Assembly: GCA_006226415.1 (NCBI GenBank)
Contig: SBGZ01000083.1
Coordinates: forward strand, 1 to 41,541
Direction: 5' to 3'
Length of the DNA stretch: 41,541 nucleotides
Source: Alphaproteobacteria bacterium
Lineage (GTDB): Bacteria > Pseudomonadota > Alphaproteobacteria > M2410
Part shown: positions 26,691 through 36,709 of the stretch, in pieces
Layout of the letters: the number at the start of each line of letters is the position of its first letter
How positions within the stretch are numbered: the first letter of the stretch is position 1
The notes under the pieces: generated by a model
The model's input: only the letters and a program-made list of their open reading frames with translations
The model's database searches: none
Told to the model about the DNA's origin: nothing
Program-made: the position numbers and the translations under genes

Positions 26691-26788
26691 CTAAAGCGGT
26701 TCCCCGACAAGATCATAAAGCTAGGTTATGATTAGGGCAAATTTGGGGCGCGGGTTTCAGGCCTCGACCAGAAACCAAGCCATTGATT

Positions 26789-27538
26789 TTACAGATTATT
26801 TTCTAAATAGCAGGCAATGGATGCTGAAGTCGGCACACCGGAAATATCCCCGCCCCACCGATAACGCACCACCAGATGTTGCCCATCCAGAGACAAATCT
26901 TTGGTCGGCGCGGCGACAAAGGAAATATGCCGCAGCCGGTCGCGCAAGATATCGCGGCCCACATCGTCCCGTGAGATGCGCCGCAAGGCGGTCACCGTGT
27001 TTTCAAGAGCACTTACCAAAGGCGCCGCTTCTGTGCCGCCCCTGGGACCGGCGTGATAATCAATTTCCACCGTCATGGCGTAGCCGAAGTCTTCTTCAAA
27101 GGCGGCCAGTATTTTTTGTCCCAACGACTGAGCGTTCATCGCCAGCACAGCTTCCAGCCGTAACGGCTCCGCATCGGCGGCGCGCCCGAACGCCTCTCCC
27201 AGATCGCTGTCACCGTGATAGAGCGTAGCCCCGCCAAAGGGCGTCAGGCGCAAAACCGTGCGTCCACAATCGTCTTTAAAGAAAGTATCCCCGCGCGGAC
27301 CCGGCACCACCTGCAACTGCAGGATTTCCTCCTCGCCCGTAAAGCGCATGCGGGCAAAGTCTGAGGTCCGGTCGAGAACAAACTCGTTTTCACCCATTTC
27401 CGAAGAATAAAGCCCGATACGAGGGTCTTCACCCTCCTCCAGCTCCTGGGCACGCGCCAACCCTGGTGCCGCAAGCGCATTCCAAAGGGATGCGGCGACA
27501 ACGACAGACAACCACACAGGACTTTCGGACCGTTTCAT
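26789..27538 (-). CDS. unrecognised secreted protein (possibly DUF4908-like)
   Basis: 249 residues from the ATG at 27538; the frame also opens earlier at 27592, but the basic MKRSESP start before the hydrophobic segment makes a better signal peptide, with cleavage likely after ARA near residue 30. The mature part is acidic at first (QELEEGEDPR), then has beta-like segments and an amphipathic middle. It contains just two cysteines (C91 in DDCGRT and C243 near the end) that could pair. It recalls alphaproteobacterial DUF4908 proteins, but I am not certain of that assignment. Same strand as the following small secreted protein, 98 bases apart. Confidence 0.65.
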   Translation of the reverse strand: MKRSESPVWLSVVVAASLWNALAAPGLARAQELEEGEDPRIGLYSSEMGENEFVLDRTSDFARMRFTGEEEILQLQVVPGPRGDTFFKDDCGRTVLRLTPFGGATLYHGDSDLGEAFGRAADAEPLRLEAVLAMNAQSLGQKILAAFEEDFGYAMTVEIDYHAGPRGGTEAAPLVSALENTVTALRRISRDDVGRDILRDRLRHISFVAAPTKDLSLDGQHLVVRYRWGGDISGVPTSASIACYLENNL

Positions 27539-27649
27539 GGCCGCCTTATAGCCCTCAGTTGTGGCCAGAATAAGATGCTGGATTGACCCCATATGTTGCG
27601 GAAGTATAGGGGTTTTAACCGGTTCGGCAAGGCCGTTGGGGGCCGAACA

Positions 27650-27673
27650 AGGGCGCCTTAGAAAAGGCGCCCT
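27650..27673 (-). terminator. hairpin after phaB, probable terminator
   Basis: A perfect 10-bp stem (AGGGCGCCTT at 27650-27659, AAGGCGCCCT at 27664-27673) with a four-base loop lies just beyond the phaB stop. A second stem, GTTCGGC (27622-27628) with GCCGAAC (27642-27648), lies directly after it. The T-run on the minus strand is poor, so termination efficiency is uncertain. Confidence 0.55.
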
Positions 27674-27691
27674 CTCGTGTAACTTTGCGGC

Positions 27692-28417
27692 TCAGCCGGC
27701 AATATACTGCGCCCCATTGGCCGTGATTGTGGCGCCGGTAACAAACCCCGCCTTGTCATCCGCGAGGAACGTCACGCAATGCGCGATCTCCTCCGCCTTG
27801 CCAAGGCGTCCGACCGGAATTGTCGCGATAATGCCGTCGAGAACTTTCTCCGGTACCGCAGCGACCATGTCCGTATCGATATAACCGGGCGCGATGCAGT
27901 TCACTGTAATGCCCTTGCGCGCTGTTTCCTGAGCCAATGCTTTGGTAAACCCAATCACGCCCGCCTTGGCGGCTGAATAATTGGTTTGGCCCATCTGGCC
28001 TTTCTGACCATTGATGGAACTCACCGAAATGATCCGGCCATAATTGCGCTCCCGCATACCGTCGATCACAAGTCGGCTCATATTAAAGCAGGACGTCAGG
28101 TCAACCCGGATCACCTCGTCCCAGGCCTCCGGGGTCAGCTTGTGCAACATGGCATCACGCGTAATACCCGCATTATTGACCAGGACCTCTACCGGACCCA
28201 GTTCTGCTTCGATGGCGGCAACCCCTTTCTGACAATCGGCAAAGTCGCCAACATCAAACTTAAAAACCGCGATGCCGGTTTCGGCCTTAAAGGCCTCTGC
28301 CGCCGCATCATTGCCGCCATAGTTGGCCGCAACCGTATATCCGGCTTCCTGGAGTGCAACCGAAATGGCCCGTCCGATACCACGGGTGCCACCCGTTACC
28401 ACTGCTACTTTAGACAT
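27692..28417 (-). CDS. phaB: acetoacetyl-CoA reductase
   Basis: 241 residues, short-chain dehydrogenase. It reduces acetoacetyl-CoA to (R)-3-hydroxybutyryl-CoA with NADPH, the monomer-forming step for polyhydroxybutyrate. The cofactor motif is TGGTRGIG (8-15) and NNAG is at 81-84. The catalytic residues are S134, Y147 and K151 in the SSINGQKGQMGQTNYSAAK block, which closely matches characterised PhaB proteins. It follows phaA by 35 bases on the same strand. Confidence 0.96.
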   Translation of the reverse strand: MSKVAVVTGGTRGIGRAISVALQEAGYTVAANYGGNDAAAEAFKAETGIAVFKFDVGDFADCQKGVAAIEAELGPVEVLVNNAGITRDAMLHKLTPEAWDEVIRVDLTSCFNMSRLVIDGMRERNYGRIISVSSINGQKGQMGQTNYSAAKAGVIGFTKALAQETARKGITVNCIAPGYIDTDMVAAVPEKVLDGIIATIPVGRLGKAEEIAHCVTFLADDKAGFVTGATITANGAQYIAG

Positions 28418-28452
28418 TCTTATCTCCCAATTTTTCTTATTGTTCTGTTGGG

Positions 28453-29965
<1,513 letters not shown>

Positions 29966-30559
29966 GTGGCAAAAGCAAAAAATGACGGGTCCGGACCCAT
30001 CACGATCAAGAAATACGCCAACCGGCGGCTCTACAATACGGCGACCAGTTCCTATGTGACCCTCGACACCCTGGCCCAGATGGTCAAAGAGGGGATCGAG
30101 TTCCAGGTTTTTGATGCCAAGTCAGGCGAAGACATCACAAAATCTGTGCTTACCCAGATTATTTTTGAGGAAGAGGCCAAGGGGCAAAACCTTTTGCCCA
30201 TTCAGTTCCTGCGGCAAGTCATTCGCTTCTACGGAGACAGCATGCAGGCTTTTGTGCCCTCCTATCTGGAAATGAGCATGGATTCCTTTGCTGAAAAGCA
30301 GGAAGAAATGCGCGGCCGCCTGCAGGACACTTTCGGGACGAACCAGGCTTACAAGCGCTTCGAAGACCAGATCACCAAAAACATCGCGATGTTTCAGGAA
30401 ACCATGCGCATGTTCACGCCCTTCTCCAATTTGGGCACCAGCGACGAAACAGGCGCCGCCCCATCGCGAGGTAATGCCGACACCGCAGAGATCGACGAGT
30501 TGAAAGCGCAGCTCAAAGAGATCCGCGAACAGTTGGGCAAAATGTCAGAAAGCGACTAA
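29966..30559 (+). CDS. phaR: polyhydroxyalkanoate synthesis regulator PhaR
   Basis: 197 residues from a GTG at 29966 without a clear ribosome-binding site. The N-terminal PHB accumulation regulatory domain is well conserved: ITIKKYANRRLYNTATSSYVT (from residue 12), then FDAKSGEDITKSVLTQIIFEEE. The following PHB_acc domain is IQFLRQVIRFYGDSMQAFVPSYLE. A variable acidic C-terminus ends in a short helix. PhaR binds both DNA and PHA granules and represses phasin and PHA genes until polymer forms. Its stop codon overlaps that of the convergent PAS-GGDEF-EAL gene by four bases. Confidence 0.95.
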   Translation: MAKAKNDGSGPITIKKYANRRLYNTATSSYVTLDTLAQMVKEGIEFQVFDAKSGEDITKSVLTQIIFEEEAKGQNLLPIQFLRQVIRFYGDSMQAFVPSYLEMSMDSFAEKQEEMRGRLQDTFGTNQAYKRFEDQITKNIAMFQETMRMFTPFSNLGTSDETGAAPSRGNADTAEIDELKAQLKEIREQLGKMSESD

Positions 30560-32289
30560 GCGCTCTTGTCGAGCTCAGACCGGTGCCATTCAGGCGCTTC
30601 AATCGGCTTGGAATAATAATAGCCTTGCAGGAAATCAACACCGAGCTCGCGAAGCAGGCTAGCCTCTTCGGCGGTTTCGACGCATTCAGCAACGCACTTC
30701 AAACCGAAATAATGAGCCAGTTCCGCCAATGCCCGTACATAGAACTGATTGTCTTGTGACAAGGCAAGATCACGGACAAAGACACCATCAATCTTGACCA
30801 TGTCCACATCCAGCGTTTGCAGATTGCGGTAGGACGTATAGCCCGCCCCAAAATCATCAATCGCAACCTGACACCCCATCTCGCGCAGGATCGCGACGAA
30901 GTTTTTCAGCTCCGCCATATCTGTCAGCGCCACGGTCTCTGTGATTTCCACCGTCAGACGTTCCGCAAGCGAGCGCCGGCCCTCCAAAAGCTCGACAGCT
31001 TTACGCACCCAGGCAATATCGGTTGTCGTCATACCGGAGGCATTCAGCGTCAGCCTCAGACCAGGCATGCTCTCCAGTCGCTTCACCGCAAGCTCCAACA
31101 CTTTCTTGTCGAGCGCTCGGATCAAGCCAAACTCCTCGGCCACCGGAACAAACTGATAAGCCGGGACAAGGTCACCCTCATGGTTCGCGATGCGCACCAG
31201 GCATTCAAAATGAGAGGCCTCTTCCGTGACAGCATCAACAATCGGCTGATAATGCAGCAAAACCTTATCACTGTTGATCGCCGTCATAATCTGGTCTGCC
31301 ACTTTCATTTTCGCGCGGCGGCTAACCTCTGATTCTTCGTTTGATTCGTAGCAATAAACTTTGTCGCGCCCCAGACCCTTGGCATGACTAAGGGACTCTT
31401 CACCGCGCGCCATCGCTTCAAGCGCCGTACGCGCTGTGCCGGGTAACAATACATAGCCTGTTGAAATGGTGACCGATACCGGCCCAGCTTTGGTATAGAT
31501 TGCAGATTCCTGCACATCGGCGCGCAGCTTCTGCAAAACCTTCAACACATAGTCGTTTGTGCAGTCACGCAAGATGACACCAAACTTGTTACCGGAAAGA
31601 CGCCCGACCGTGTCCTGTGCGGAAATGACATCCTGAAGACGTTTGCCAACTTCGACGATCAGATCATCAGCAACTTCATAGCCCAGGCTTTCATTAAAAA
31701 GCGCCAGGTTGTCGATACCAATAACCAGAAAGCCGCCTGACTCCCCGTCACTCCAACACCTCTCCAAGGTGCGTGAAAGCTCGGTGCGCAAACGCCCCCG
31801 ATTGACCAGGCCTGTTAAGTCGTCGTAGGTCGCCAGATAGGAAAGCCGCGTCTCACGATCCTTTTGCTCCGTCACAAAGCGCAACACACCAACCACACGG
31901 ATGAGGCGCCCCGTATCATCACAAACACACGAGCCTCGATCTTCGATCCAGCACGTACCGCCTTGCGGCAACCGCACCTGATAAACCACGCAGAAGGGTT
32001 CATTTTGCCGTATGGATGTATCGATGGCGCTGGCCAGAGCAGCGGCACCCTTTGGGGTTATGAGCGAAAGAAAATCACGGCGCGATCGAAACGGCGACAA
32101 CCCGTTACGCGCAAACTCTGCACCTGCATTGTCAGCCCAGATGATTTCCTCTGACACGACCAACGATTCATAGACAATCTCGCCTGCACCCTTAAGCGCA
32201 AGACGCAGCCGCTCCAACTCTGAAGCTTCCTGGGGACAATCTGTCACTGGCTGAGACGATGCGATACTCATAAGACTCAAACTGTTCAT
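30556..32289 (-). CDS. PAS-GGDEF(degenerate)-EAL cyclic-di-GMP protein
   Basis: 577 residues, no membrane helix. A PAS/PAC sensor (about 25-145) is followed by a GGDEF domain (about 148-315) whose signature is SGNKF (232-236), so diguanylate cyclase activity is unlikely. The EAL domain (about 325-570) keeps the likely catalytic set: E362 in the ECL variant of EAL, N416, E448, the DDFG pair D478/D479, K499, E535 and E538, and Q555. It should hydrolyse cyclic-di-GMP, perhaps gated by PAS and by GTP binding to the dead GGDEF domain. An alternative ATG lies at 32271. It ends tail-to-tail with phaR; a functional link with PHA is speculative. Confidence 0.9.
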   Translation of the reverse strand: MNSLSLMSIASSQPVTDCPQEASELERLRLALKGAGEIVYESLVVSEEIIWADNAGAEFARNGLSPFRSRRDFLSLITPKGAAALASAIDTSIRQNEPFCVVYQVRLPQGGTCWIEDRGSCVCDDTGRLIRVVGVLRFVTEQKDRETRLSYLATYDDLTGLVNRGRLRTELSRTLERCWSDGESGGFLVIGIDNLALFNESLGYEVADDLIVEVGKRLQDVISAQDTVGRLSGNKFGVILRDCTNDYVLKVLQKLRADVQESAIYTKAGPVSVTISTGYVLLPGTARTALEAMARGEESLSHAKGLGRDKVYCYESNEESEVSRRAKMKVADQIMTAINSDKVLLHYQPIVDAVTEEASHFECLVRIANHEGDLVPAYQFVPVAEEFGLIRALDKKVLELAVKRLESMPGLRLTLNASGMTTTDIAWVRKAVELLEGRRSLAERLTVEITETVALTDMAELKNFVAILREMGCQVAIDDFGAGYTSYRNLQTLDVDMVKIDGVFVRDLALSQDNQFYVRALAELAHYFGLKCVAECVETAEEASLLRELGVDFLQGYYYSKPIEAPEWHRSELDKSA

Positions 32290-32456
32290 TTACCCAGCGC
32301 CACACCCCGGCGCTTTCTACGGCAACAAACTAGTCGAGAAGAGTTAAAGAAGTTTCCAACAAAGATAGAATTTTAGTCGCTTCAAGTTGGGACAATTCGC
32401 ACACGGATGGTTAATCTCAAATTAAGATAACTAAACAGATTGCTAACAGTGACAGG

Positions 32457-34061
32457 CTATAGCGCGCCCGCATAGCCGTCTTTGCGCGGCTCCGAAGCCG
32501 CAAGCAATGTGCCGTGATCCCAGTCAATCACTGCAATCTGGCCACCCCCAAAGGGCCCCGACGCCCGTGTCACCGCATGCCCCATAGCACGCAGAGCCGA
32601 TATCGTTTCGTCGGGAATGCCGTTTTCAACACGAAGCTCACCTTCCTCATAAAAATAGCGCGGCGCATCGAGCGCCTCTTGCGGATCCATGCCGAGAGAC
32701 TGCATGTGCAACACCACCTGCGTATGACCCATGGGCTGATAGTCACCGCCCATAACCCCAAAGGCGCCGAGCGCCTTTCCTGCATGAGAGCCCCCGCGCT
32801 GTCGCAGCATACCGGGAATGATCGTATGTTTCGGACGCTTGCCGCCAGCCACCACATTGGGGTGATCCGCCGTCATGGAAAACCCAAGCCCCCGGTTTTG
32901 GAACACAACGGCGCTTTGCGGCGCAGTCAACCCCCCACCAAACCCGTAATAGAGTGAGTTGATGAATGAGCAAACATTCAGATCCTGGTCGATGACACTG
33001 AGGTAAACCGTATCCCGCTTAAGATCACGCGGCGCTTCATGAACATCCACAAGCGCCCGCGCCGGGTCAATGCGCGCGGCAAGCCGCGATGCGGTTTCCT
33101 TTGACAGAAGCGCCTCAACCGGCACCTCCGCAAAGGCGGGATCAGCGACGAAAGCATCCCGCAATTCGAAGGCGAGCCGCTGCGCCTCCACTTGCAAGTG
33201 GATCCGCTCCGCGCCATTTGGATCCATCGACCCCACATCAAAATGCGAAAGAATATTGAGCATGATCAAGGCCGTAATGCCCTGACCATTGGGCGGAATT
33301 TCGCAAACATCCACATCGCCGTAATCTGTTGAGACAAGATCCACATAGTCGGAGCGCACATTCTTAAAGTCTTCGAGCGTGTGAAATCCACCAAGGCTGG
33401 CAAGGTAGGACACCATATCCTCGGCCACCGGTCCCTCATAGAAGCCCTCAACCCCTCTCCCGGCGACCGCCTGGAGTGTCTTCGCCAGGGCCGGCACCGC
33501 AAATTTTTCACCCCACTGCGGCGCGCGGCCGTCGATTGTGAAATGACGCTGCGCTCCGTTTGAAACCTCAAGCTTGGGCAGAAGGCCGTGCCAGGACCGG
33601 GCAATCACCGGCGTCACGGCATACCCAGCCTCGGCCGCCTCAATGGCGGGCTGCAGAACCTGTTCAAGCCCAAGCCGCCCATGGTCCTCCATCAAACGCC
33701 CCCAGGCCTCAATCGCGCCCGGAACCGTCACCGCATGGGGGGAAGAATGCTCCAATTTGCCAATGCCTTGTGCCTGTAGGGCATCAAGGCTCAGCCCCGC
33801 GGGCGCCCGGCCTGAGCCATTAAGCCCAATAAAATCCCCACTGCCGCCTTTCGCCAGGATGGCAAAACAATCGCCGCCAATACCGGTGGAAAAGGGCTCC
33901 ACGACACAGAGCATGGCGCTCGCCGCAATGGCGGCATCCACCGCATTGCCCCCCTCTCGAAGCATCTGAAGGGCGGCCTGTGTGGCCAGCGGCTGCGATG
34001 TCGCCGCCACTCCCTTGGTGCCATAAACAACCGAGCGGCCGGGAAAGTGAATGTCTCTCAT
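32457..34061 (-). CDS. gamma-glutamyltransferase family protein (no signal peptide)
   Basis: 534 residues, Ntn-hydrolase that autocleaves into two chains. The presumed nucleophile is T351 in RDTVYLSVID; where classical enzymes have Thr-Thr-His, this has Thr-Val-Tyr, as in some YwrD-like homologues. R85 in NGSGRAP should bind the glutamyl carboxylate. IGGDCFAIL, the GFGGGL segment after cleavage, and GGDYQPMGHTQVV fit the family. No export signal is visible, so it is probably cytoplasmic, unlike periplasmic Ggt. It is preceded by a small HTH gene 23 bases upstream, likely in one operon. Substrate (glutathione or other gamma-glutamyl compound) is uncertain. Confidence 0.9.
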   Translation of the reverse strand: MRDIHFPGRSVVYGTKGVAATSQPLATQAALQMLREGGNAVDAAIAASAMLCVVEPFSTGIGGDCFAILAKGGSGDFIGLNGSGRAPAGLSLDALQAQGIGKLEHSSPHAVTVPGAIEAWGRLMEDHGRLGLEQVLQPAIEAAEAGYAVTPVIARSWHGLLPKLEVSNGAQRHFTIDGRAPQWGEKFAVPALAKTLQAVAGRGVEGFYEGPVAEDMVSYLASLGGFHTLEDFKNVRSDYVDLVSTDYGDVDVCEIPPNGQGITALIMLNILSHFDVGSMDPNGAERIHLQVEAQRLAFELRDAFVADPAFAEVPVEALLSKETASRLAARIDPARALVDVHEAPRDLKRDTVYLSVIDQDLNVCSFINSLYYGFGGGLTAPQSAVVFQNRGLGFSMTADHPNVVAGGKRPKHTIIPGMLRQRGGSHAGKALGAFGVMGGDYQPMGHTQVVLHMQSLGMDPQEALDAPRYFYEEGELRVENGIPDETISALRAMGHAVTRASGPFGGGQIAVIDWDHGTLLAASEPRKDGYAGAL

Positions 34062-34084
34062 GGAACGGTGTATCCTTTTTAGAT

Positions 34085-34411
34085 CTATCTATCTCTTTCA
34101 GCGAGCCGCTTTTCCAGCTCGGCGACACGGGCCTCCAGCGCCTGAAGCCGCCGCGCCAAGGGGGTTTCATCGGCAGGCGGCGCAAGGGGGTGCGGCGTTG
34201 AACACCCCGCCCGCTTGGCAACCTCTTCGGCTTCCGCCAGAAGCACATCCGCAATGATCGCCACATCATCGGGGGTCAGCTCGCGCTGATCTTTCCAGAT
34301 GGCAGCCAATTCTGTCAGAGACAGCCCCATTTCCCCAGCCAGATCCTCATGGCTCAGCCCAAGGGTTTTGAGCCGCTCATCAAACCAGACCTGATCAAAA
34401 AACAACGCCAT
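34085..34411 (-). CDS. small helix-turn-helix protein with C-terminal coiled coil
   Basis: 108 residues. The N-terminal half (about 12-60) looks like an XRE-type helix-turn-helix: RLKTLGLSHEDLAGEMGLSLTELAAIWKDQRELTPDDVAIIADVL. After a Pro-rich linker, residues 80-108 form a heptad-patterned helix (LARRLQALEARVAELEKRL), suggesting a dimer. It lies immediately upstream of the gamma-glutamyltransferase gene and divergent (147 bases) from the Rieske oxygenase. It could therefore regulate either, but that is inference. The start at 34411 gives MALFFDQVWFDERL. Confidence 0.75.
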   Translation of the reverse strand: MALFFDQVWFDERLKTLGLSHEDLAGEMGLSLTELAAIWKDQRELTPDDVAIIADVLLAEAEEVAKRAGCSTPHPLAPPADETPLARRLQALEARVAELEKRLAERDR

Positions 34412-34558
34412 TCGGCCTCTCCCACCACTTTCTGGCCTCTAAAATACCTTGCCGAACCTATGTCACCCCGCCCCCCTGAGGCAAGTTGTCTCACCCCTTG
34501 GCAAATCGCTGTCGAAAAGGGCATAGTCCCCCTTCCTAAAATAGGGGGAGCAGTGCTC

Positions 34559-35605
34559 ATGTTCTTGAAAGACCTCTGGTATTTCGCCATGCATGGCGAG
34601 AAATTGAAACCGGGCCAACACCGCCACAAGGTACTGTTGGGCGAACCGGTCCTGATCGGGCGCGCCCATGACGGCCAGGTCTTTGCGTTTATTGATACCT
34701 GCCCTCACCGCGGCATTCTTCTTTCAACAGGCAAAATGCTGCAGGATGAAAACGGCGAAAGCCGGGTCGAATGCCCCTATCACGGCTGGCAGTTTGGACC
34801 CGATGGCGGTTGCCGCCACATCCCGTCTCTGGTGGCGGACCAGGAAATGGACCCCACCCGCATTCGAAACCGGTCTTTCCCCTGCCGCGAGATCAACGGC
34901 AACATCTGGGTCTATTTCGCCTCCGACCCAAAGGCGGCGCCAGAGCCCATATGTGAGCCGCCCGTCATGCCGGATATCGAAAATGCGCAGCCCCGGCTTT
35001 ATGACAGCGCCACTTTCTCCTGCGCGATTGACCATGCGGTCATCGGTCTCATGGACCCCGCCCACGGCCCCTTTGTTCACGGTTCCTGGTGGTGGCGCTC
35101 TTCCAGGTCGATGCACGAAAAGGCCAAGGCCTTCGGTCCCACCCCGCGCGGCTTTGCCATGAAGACCCACAAACCCTCTTCCAATTCAAGCCTTTACAAG
35201 TTTCTGGGCGGCGATGTGACCACCGAAATCAGCTTTCAGATTCCCGGTATCCGCATCGAGCACATCAAGGCAGGCCGCTACACGGTGGTGGGTCTAACGA
35301 CCGTAACCCCGATCGACGAGAACGAGACCGAGGTCACCCAGACATTCTATTGGAACATTGGCTGGCTCGGATTTTTCAACCCGCTGCTGCGTATGCCCAT
35401 GCGAATCTTCCTGAAACAGGACCGCGATGCCGTAAACGCACAGCAAAAGGGGCTCAAATTCGACCCCCGCCTCATGCTGATCGACGATGCAGATCAGCAG
35501 GCCAAATGGTATCATCGCCTGAAGAAAGAGTGGACCGAATCGAGACAAGAAGGCCGCCCTTTCACCAACCCCGTTAAGGATACGGTTCTGCGCTGGCGCA
35601 GTTAA
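34559..35605 (+). CDS. Rieske [2Fe-2S] non-heme iron oxygenase
   Basis: 348 residues from the ATG at 34559, with a strong GGGGGAG at 34544-34550. The frame is open to 34349 but the upstream part is non-coding in character. Cluster ligands: C48 and H50 in CPHRG, C72 and H75 in CPYHGW. The mononuclear iron site is DPAHGPFVH (D166, H169, H174). The N-terminal WYFAMHGEKLKPGQ and the IRNRSFPCREINGNIWVYF block are typical of the alpha-subunit type oxygenases near the pheophorbide/vanillate branches. The substrate is unknown. No reductase gene is nearby, so electrons must come from elsewhere. Confidence 0.9.
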   Translation: MFLKDLWYFAMHGEKLKPGQHRHKVLLGEPVLIGRAHDGQVFAFIDTCPHRGILLSTGKMLQDENGESRVECPYHGWQFGPDGGCRHIPSLVADQEMDPTRIRNRSFPCREINGNIWVYFASDPKAAPEPICEPPVMPDIENAQPRLYDSATFSCAIDHAVIGLMDPAHGPFVHGSWWWRSSRSMHEKAKAFGPTPRGFAMKTHKPSSNSSLYKFLGGDVTTEISFQIPGIRIEHIKAGRYTVVGLTTVTPIDENETEVTQTFYWNIGWLGFFNPLLRMPMRIFLKQDRDAVNAQQKGLKFDPRLMLIDDADQQAKWYHRLKKEWTESRQEGRPFTNPVKDTVLRWRS

Positions 35606-35707
35606 CGCAAATTCTGTCTCAGATTACGTCAGACCGCCTTTTTCAGCCGCCTTCTAACCCGGCACGGCCTTTGCGTTGCTCTCAAGATAACACCTTGAGA
35701 GGGACCT

Positions 35708-35914
35708 GTGAGACCAAGAGTGGGAACCTGGCGCCGGAATGGATTGCGATCAATTCTGAACGGGAATATCAACAGATTATGTTACCGCCATCTGGCGGTA
35801 GAGCGCCCTCAGGCGCCTCTTTTTGTGCGCCTGATCAATAGCCTGCCCCGCATGAGCCGGGTCATGGATGTCGCCATCGCTGGCACCATCGCCTATTTCT
35901 GGCTCTGTCTTTAA
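35708..35914 (+). CDS. possible 68-residue small membrane protein
   Basis: A GTG-initiated frame with GAGGG a few bases upstream. The C-terminal third (MSRVMDVAIAGTIAYFWLCL) could be a membrane helix and has codon use similar to neighbours; the N-terminal part is basic and unremarkable. It runs straight through two hairpins and a T-run that look like a terminator, so coding status is doubtful. No family recognised. Confidence 0.25.
   Translation: MRPRVGTWRRNGLRSILNGNINRLCYRHLAVERPQAPLFVRLINSLPRMSRVMDVAIAGTIAYFWLCL
35803..35824 (+). terminator. terminator-like hairpin in the region after the Rieske gene
   Basis: GCGCC (35803-35807), CTCA loop, GGCGC (35812-35816), then CTC and T5 at 35820-35824, immediately after another perfect stem at 35783-35800. 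It could end a small RNA or the Rieske transcript. Confidence 0.45.
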
Positions 35915-36004
35915 TTTTTGTCACTTTTGCCGCGCGGCAAAACCGGTTAGATTAACCATTCATCACCCGCTTCGGGTAACGCACTCGCTCCTCGGATCCC
36001 CCCC

Positions 36005-36685
36005 ATGGCGCTTCTGACCATTCTCGCAAGATGCAGACGCACAGGCCAACTTGGCCTGGCAAGCTATGCGGATCGGCGCGCCATCGCCGCCCGGCACGGC
36101 CGCATTCGGCCGGGGGTCGGTGTCGCCGCGGTTCAGGGGGCCTTCAACCCCCGCCACGAGAAATGGGCCCTTGACCTTCTTGCCCTCGGGGTAACACCGC
36201 GCGAGGCTTTGATCAGCTCCTGCCTTAAGGATAAATATCCAGAGCATCGCCAAATTCTGCTTTTGAGCGCCAATGGCGAAGCTGATGTCTACGAAGGTAG
36301 CAAGCGCCCCAAATGTGCGGGCAAGGCCCTCGGCCCTAATTATGTGCTCGGCGGCACGGGCCTGCCCATTTTGGAGCCGGTTCTGGCAGCACATGATTTT
36401 TTAGAAGACCGCAGCCATTTGGATGTGTCCCTCGCATCGCGGCTCATGGGCGCTCTTGAGGCCGCCAAGATTGACGGACTTCCCATCCATGGGGAAGCAC
36501 AGTCAGCCTGCCTGCAAGTGCTGGGCGGCGACGGCCAGATGCTTTTTGATTTGAGGGTCGATGCCGGTTCGACACCCATTCTTGAGCTGCGCGATCTTTT
36601 GGACCGTGCCATGCAGTGGCAAGAACAAGTTACCCCTGAAGCATCAGGCGAATTGCAGGAATCAAAGCGAGATCGGGCTGCCTAG
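36005..36685 (+). CDS. DUF1028 family protein
   Basis: 226 residues. The DUF1028 framework is clear: TILARCRRTGQLGLA at the start, RPGVGVAAVQGAFNPRHEKWALDLLALG, EHRQILLLSANGEADVYEG, and near the C-terminus LFDLRVDAGSTPILELRDLLDRA. The family has an Ntn-hydrolase-like fold but no established reaction. Here the Thr of the usual xTGxxxxxWAG segment appears as Glu (YEGSKRPKCAG). No signal peptide. The ribosome-binding site is weak. A diverged second copy starts 24 bases downstream, so the two are likely co-expressed. Confidence 0.82.
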   Translation: MALLTILARCRRTGQLGLASYADRRAIAARHGRIRPGVGVAAVQGAFNPRHEKWALDLLALGVTPREALISSCLKDKYPEHRQILLLSANGEADVYEGSKRPKCAGKALGPNYVLGGTGLPILEPVLAAHDFLEDRSHLDVSLASRLMGALEAAKIDGLPIHGEAQSACLQVLGGDGQMLFDLRVDAGSTPILELRDLLDRAMQWQEQVTPEASGELQESKRDRAA

Positions 36686-36709
36686 TCAGGCAAGCGCAAT
36701 ATCCAGCTG

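Larger units (their letters stand above)
35606..36004 (+). other. structured intergenic region, possible small RNA or small membrane protein
   Basis: 399 bases without a firm gene, but rich in inverted repeats. They are CTCTCAAG/CTTGAGAG (35679-35701), TACCGCCA/TGGCGGTA (35783-35800), GCGCC-CTCA-GGCGC followed by T5 (35803-35824), TTTTGCC-GCGC-GGCAAAA (35925-35942) and ACCCG-CTT-CGGGT (35965-35977). The first three plus the T-run could delimit an RNA of about 145 nt. I do not recognise a known RNA family. Confidence 0.4.

Noticed and set aside
34349-34558. 70-residue N-terminal extension of the Rieske protein
   Set aside because: The extension is not protein-like, overlaps the divergent HTH gene, and a strong GGGGGAG precedes the ATG at 34559.
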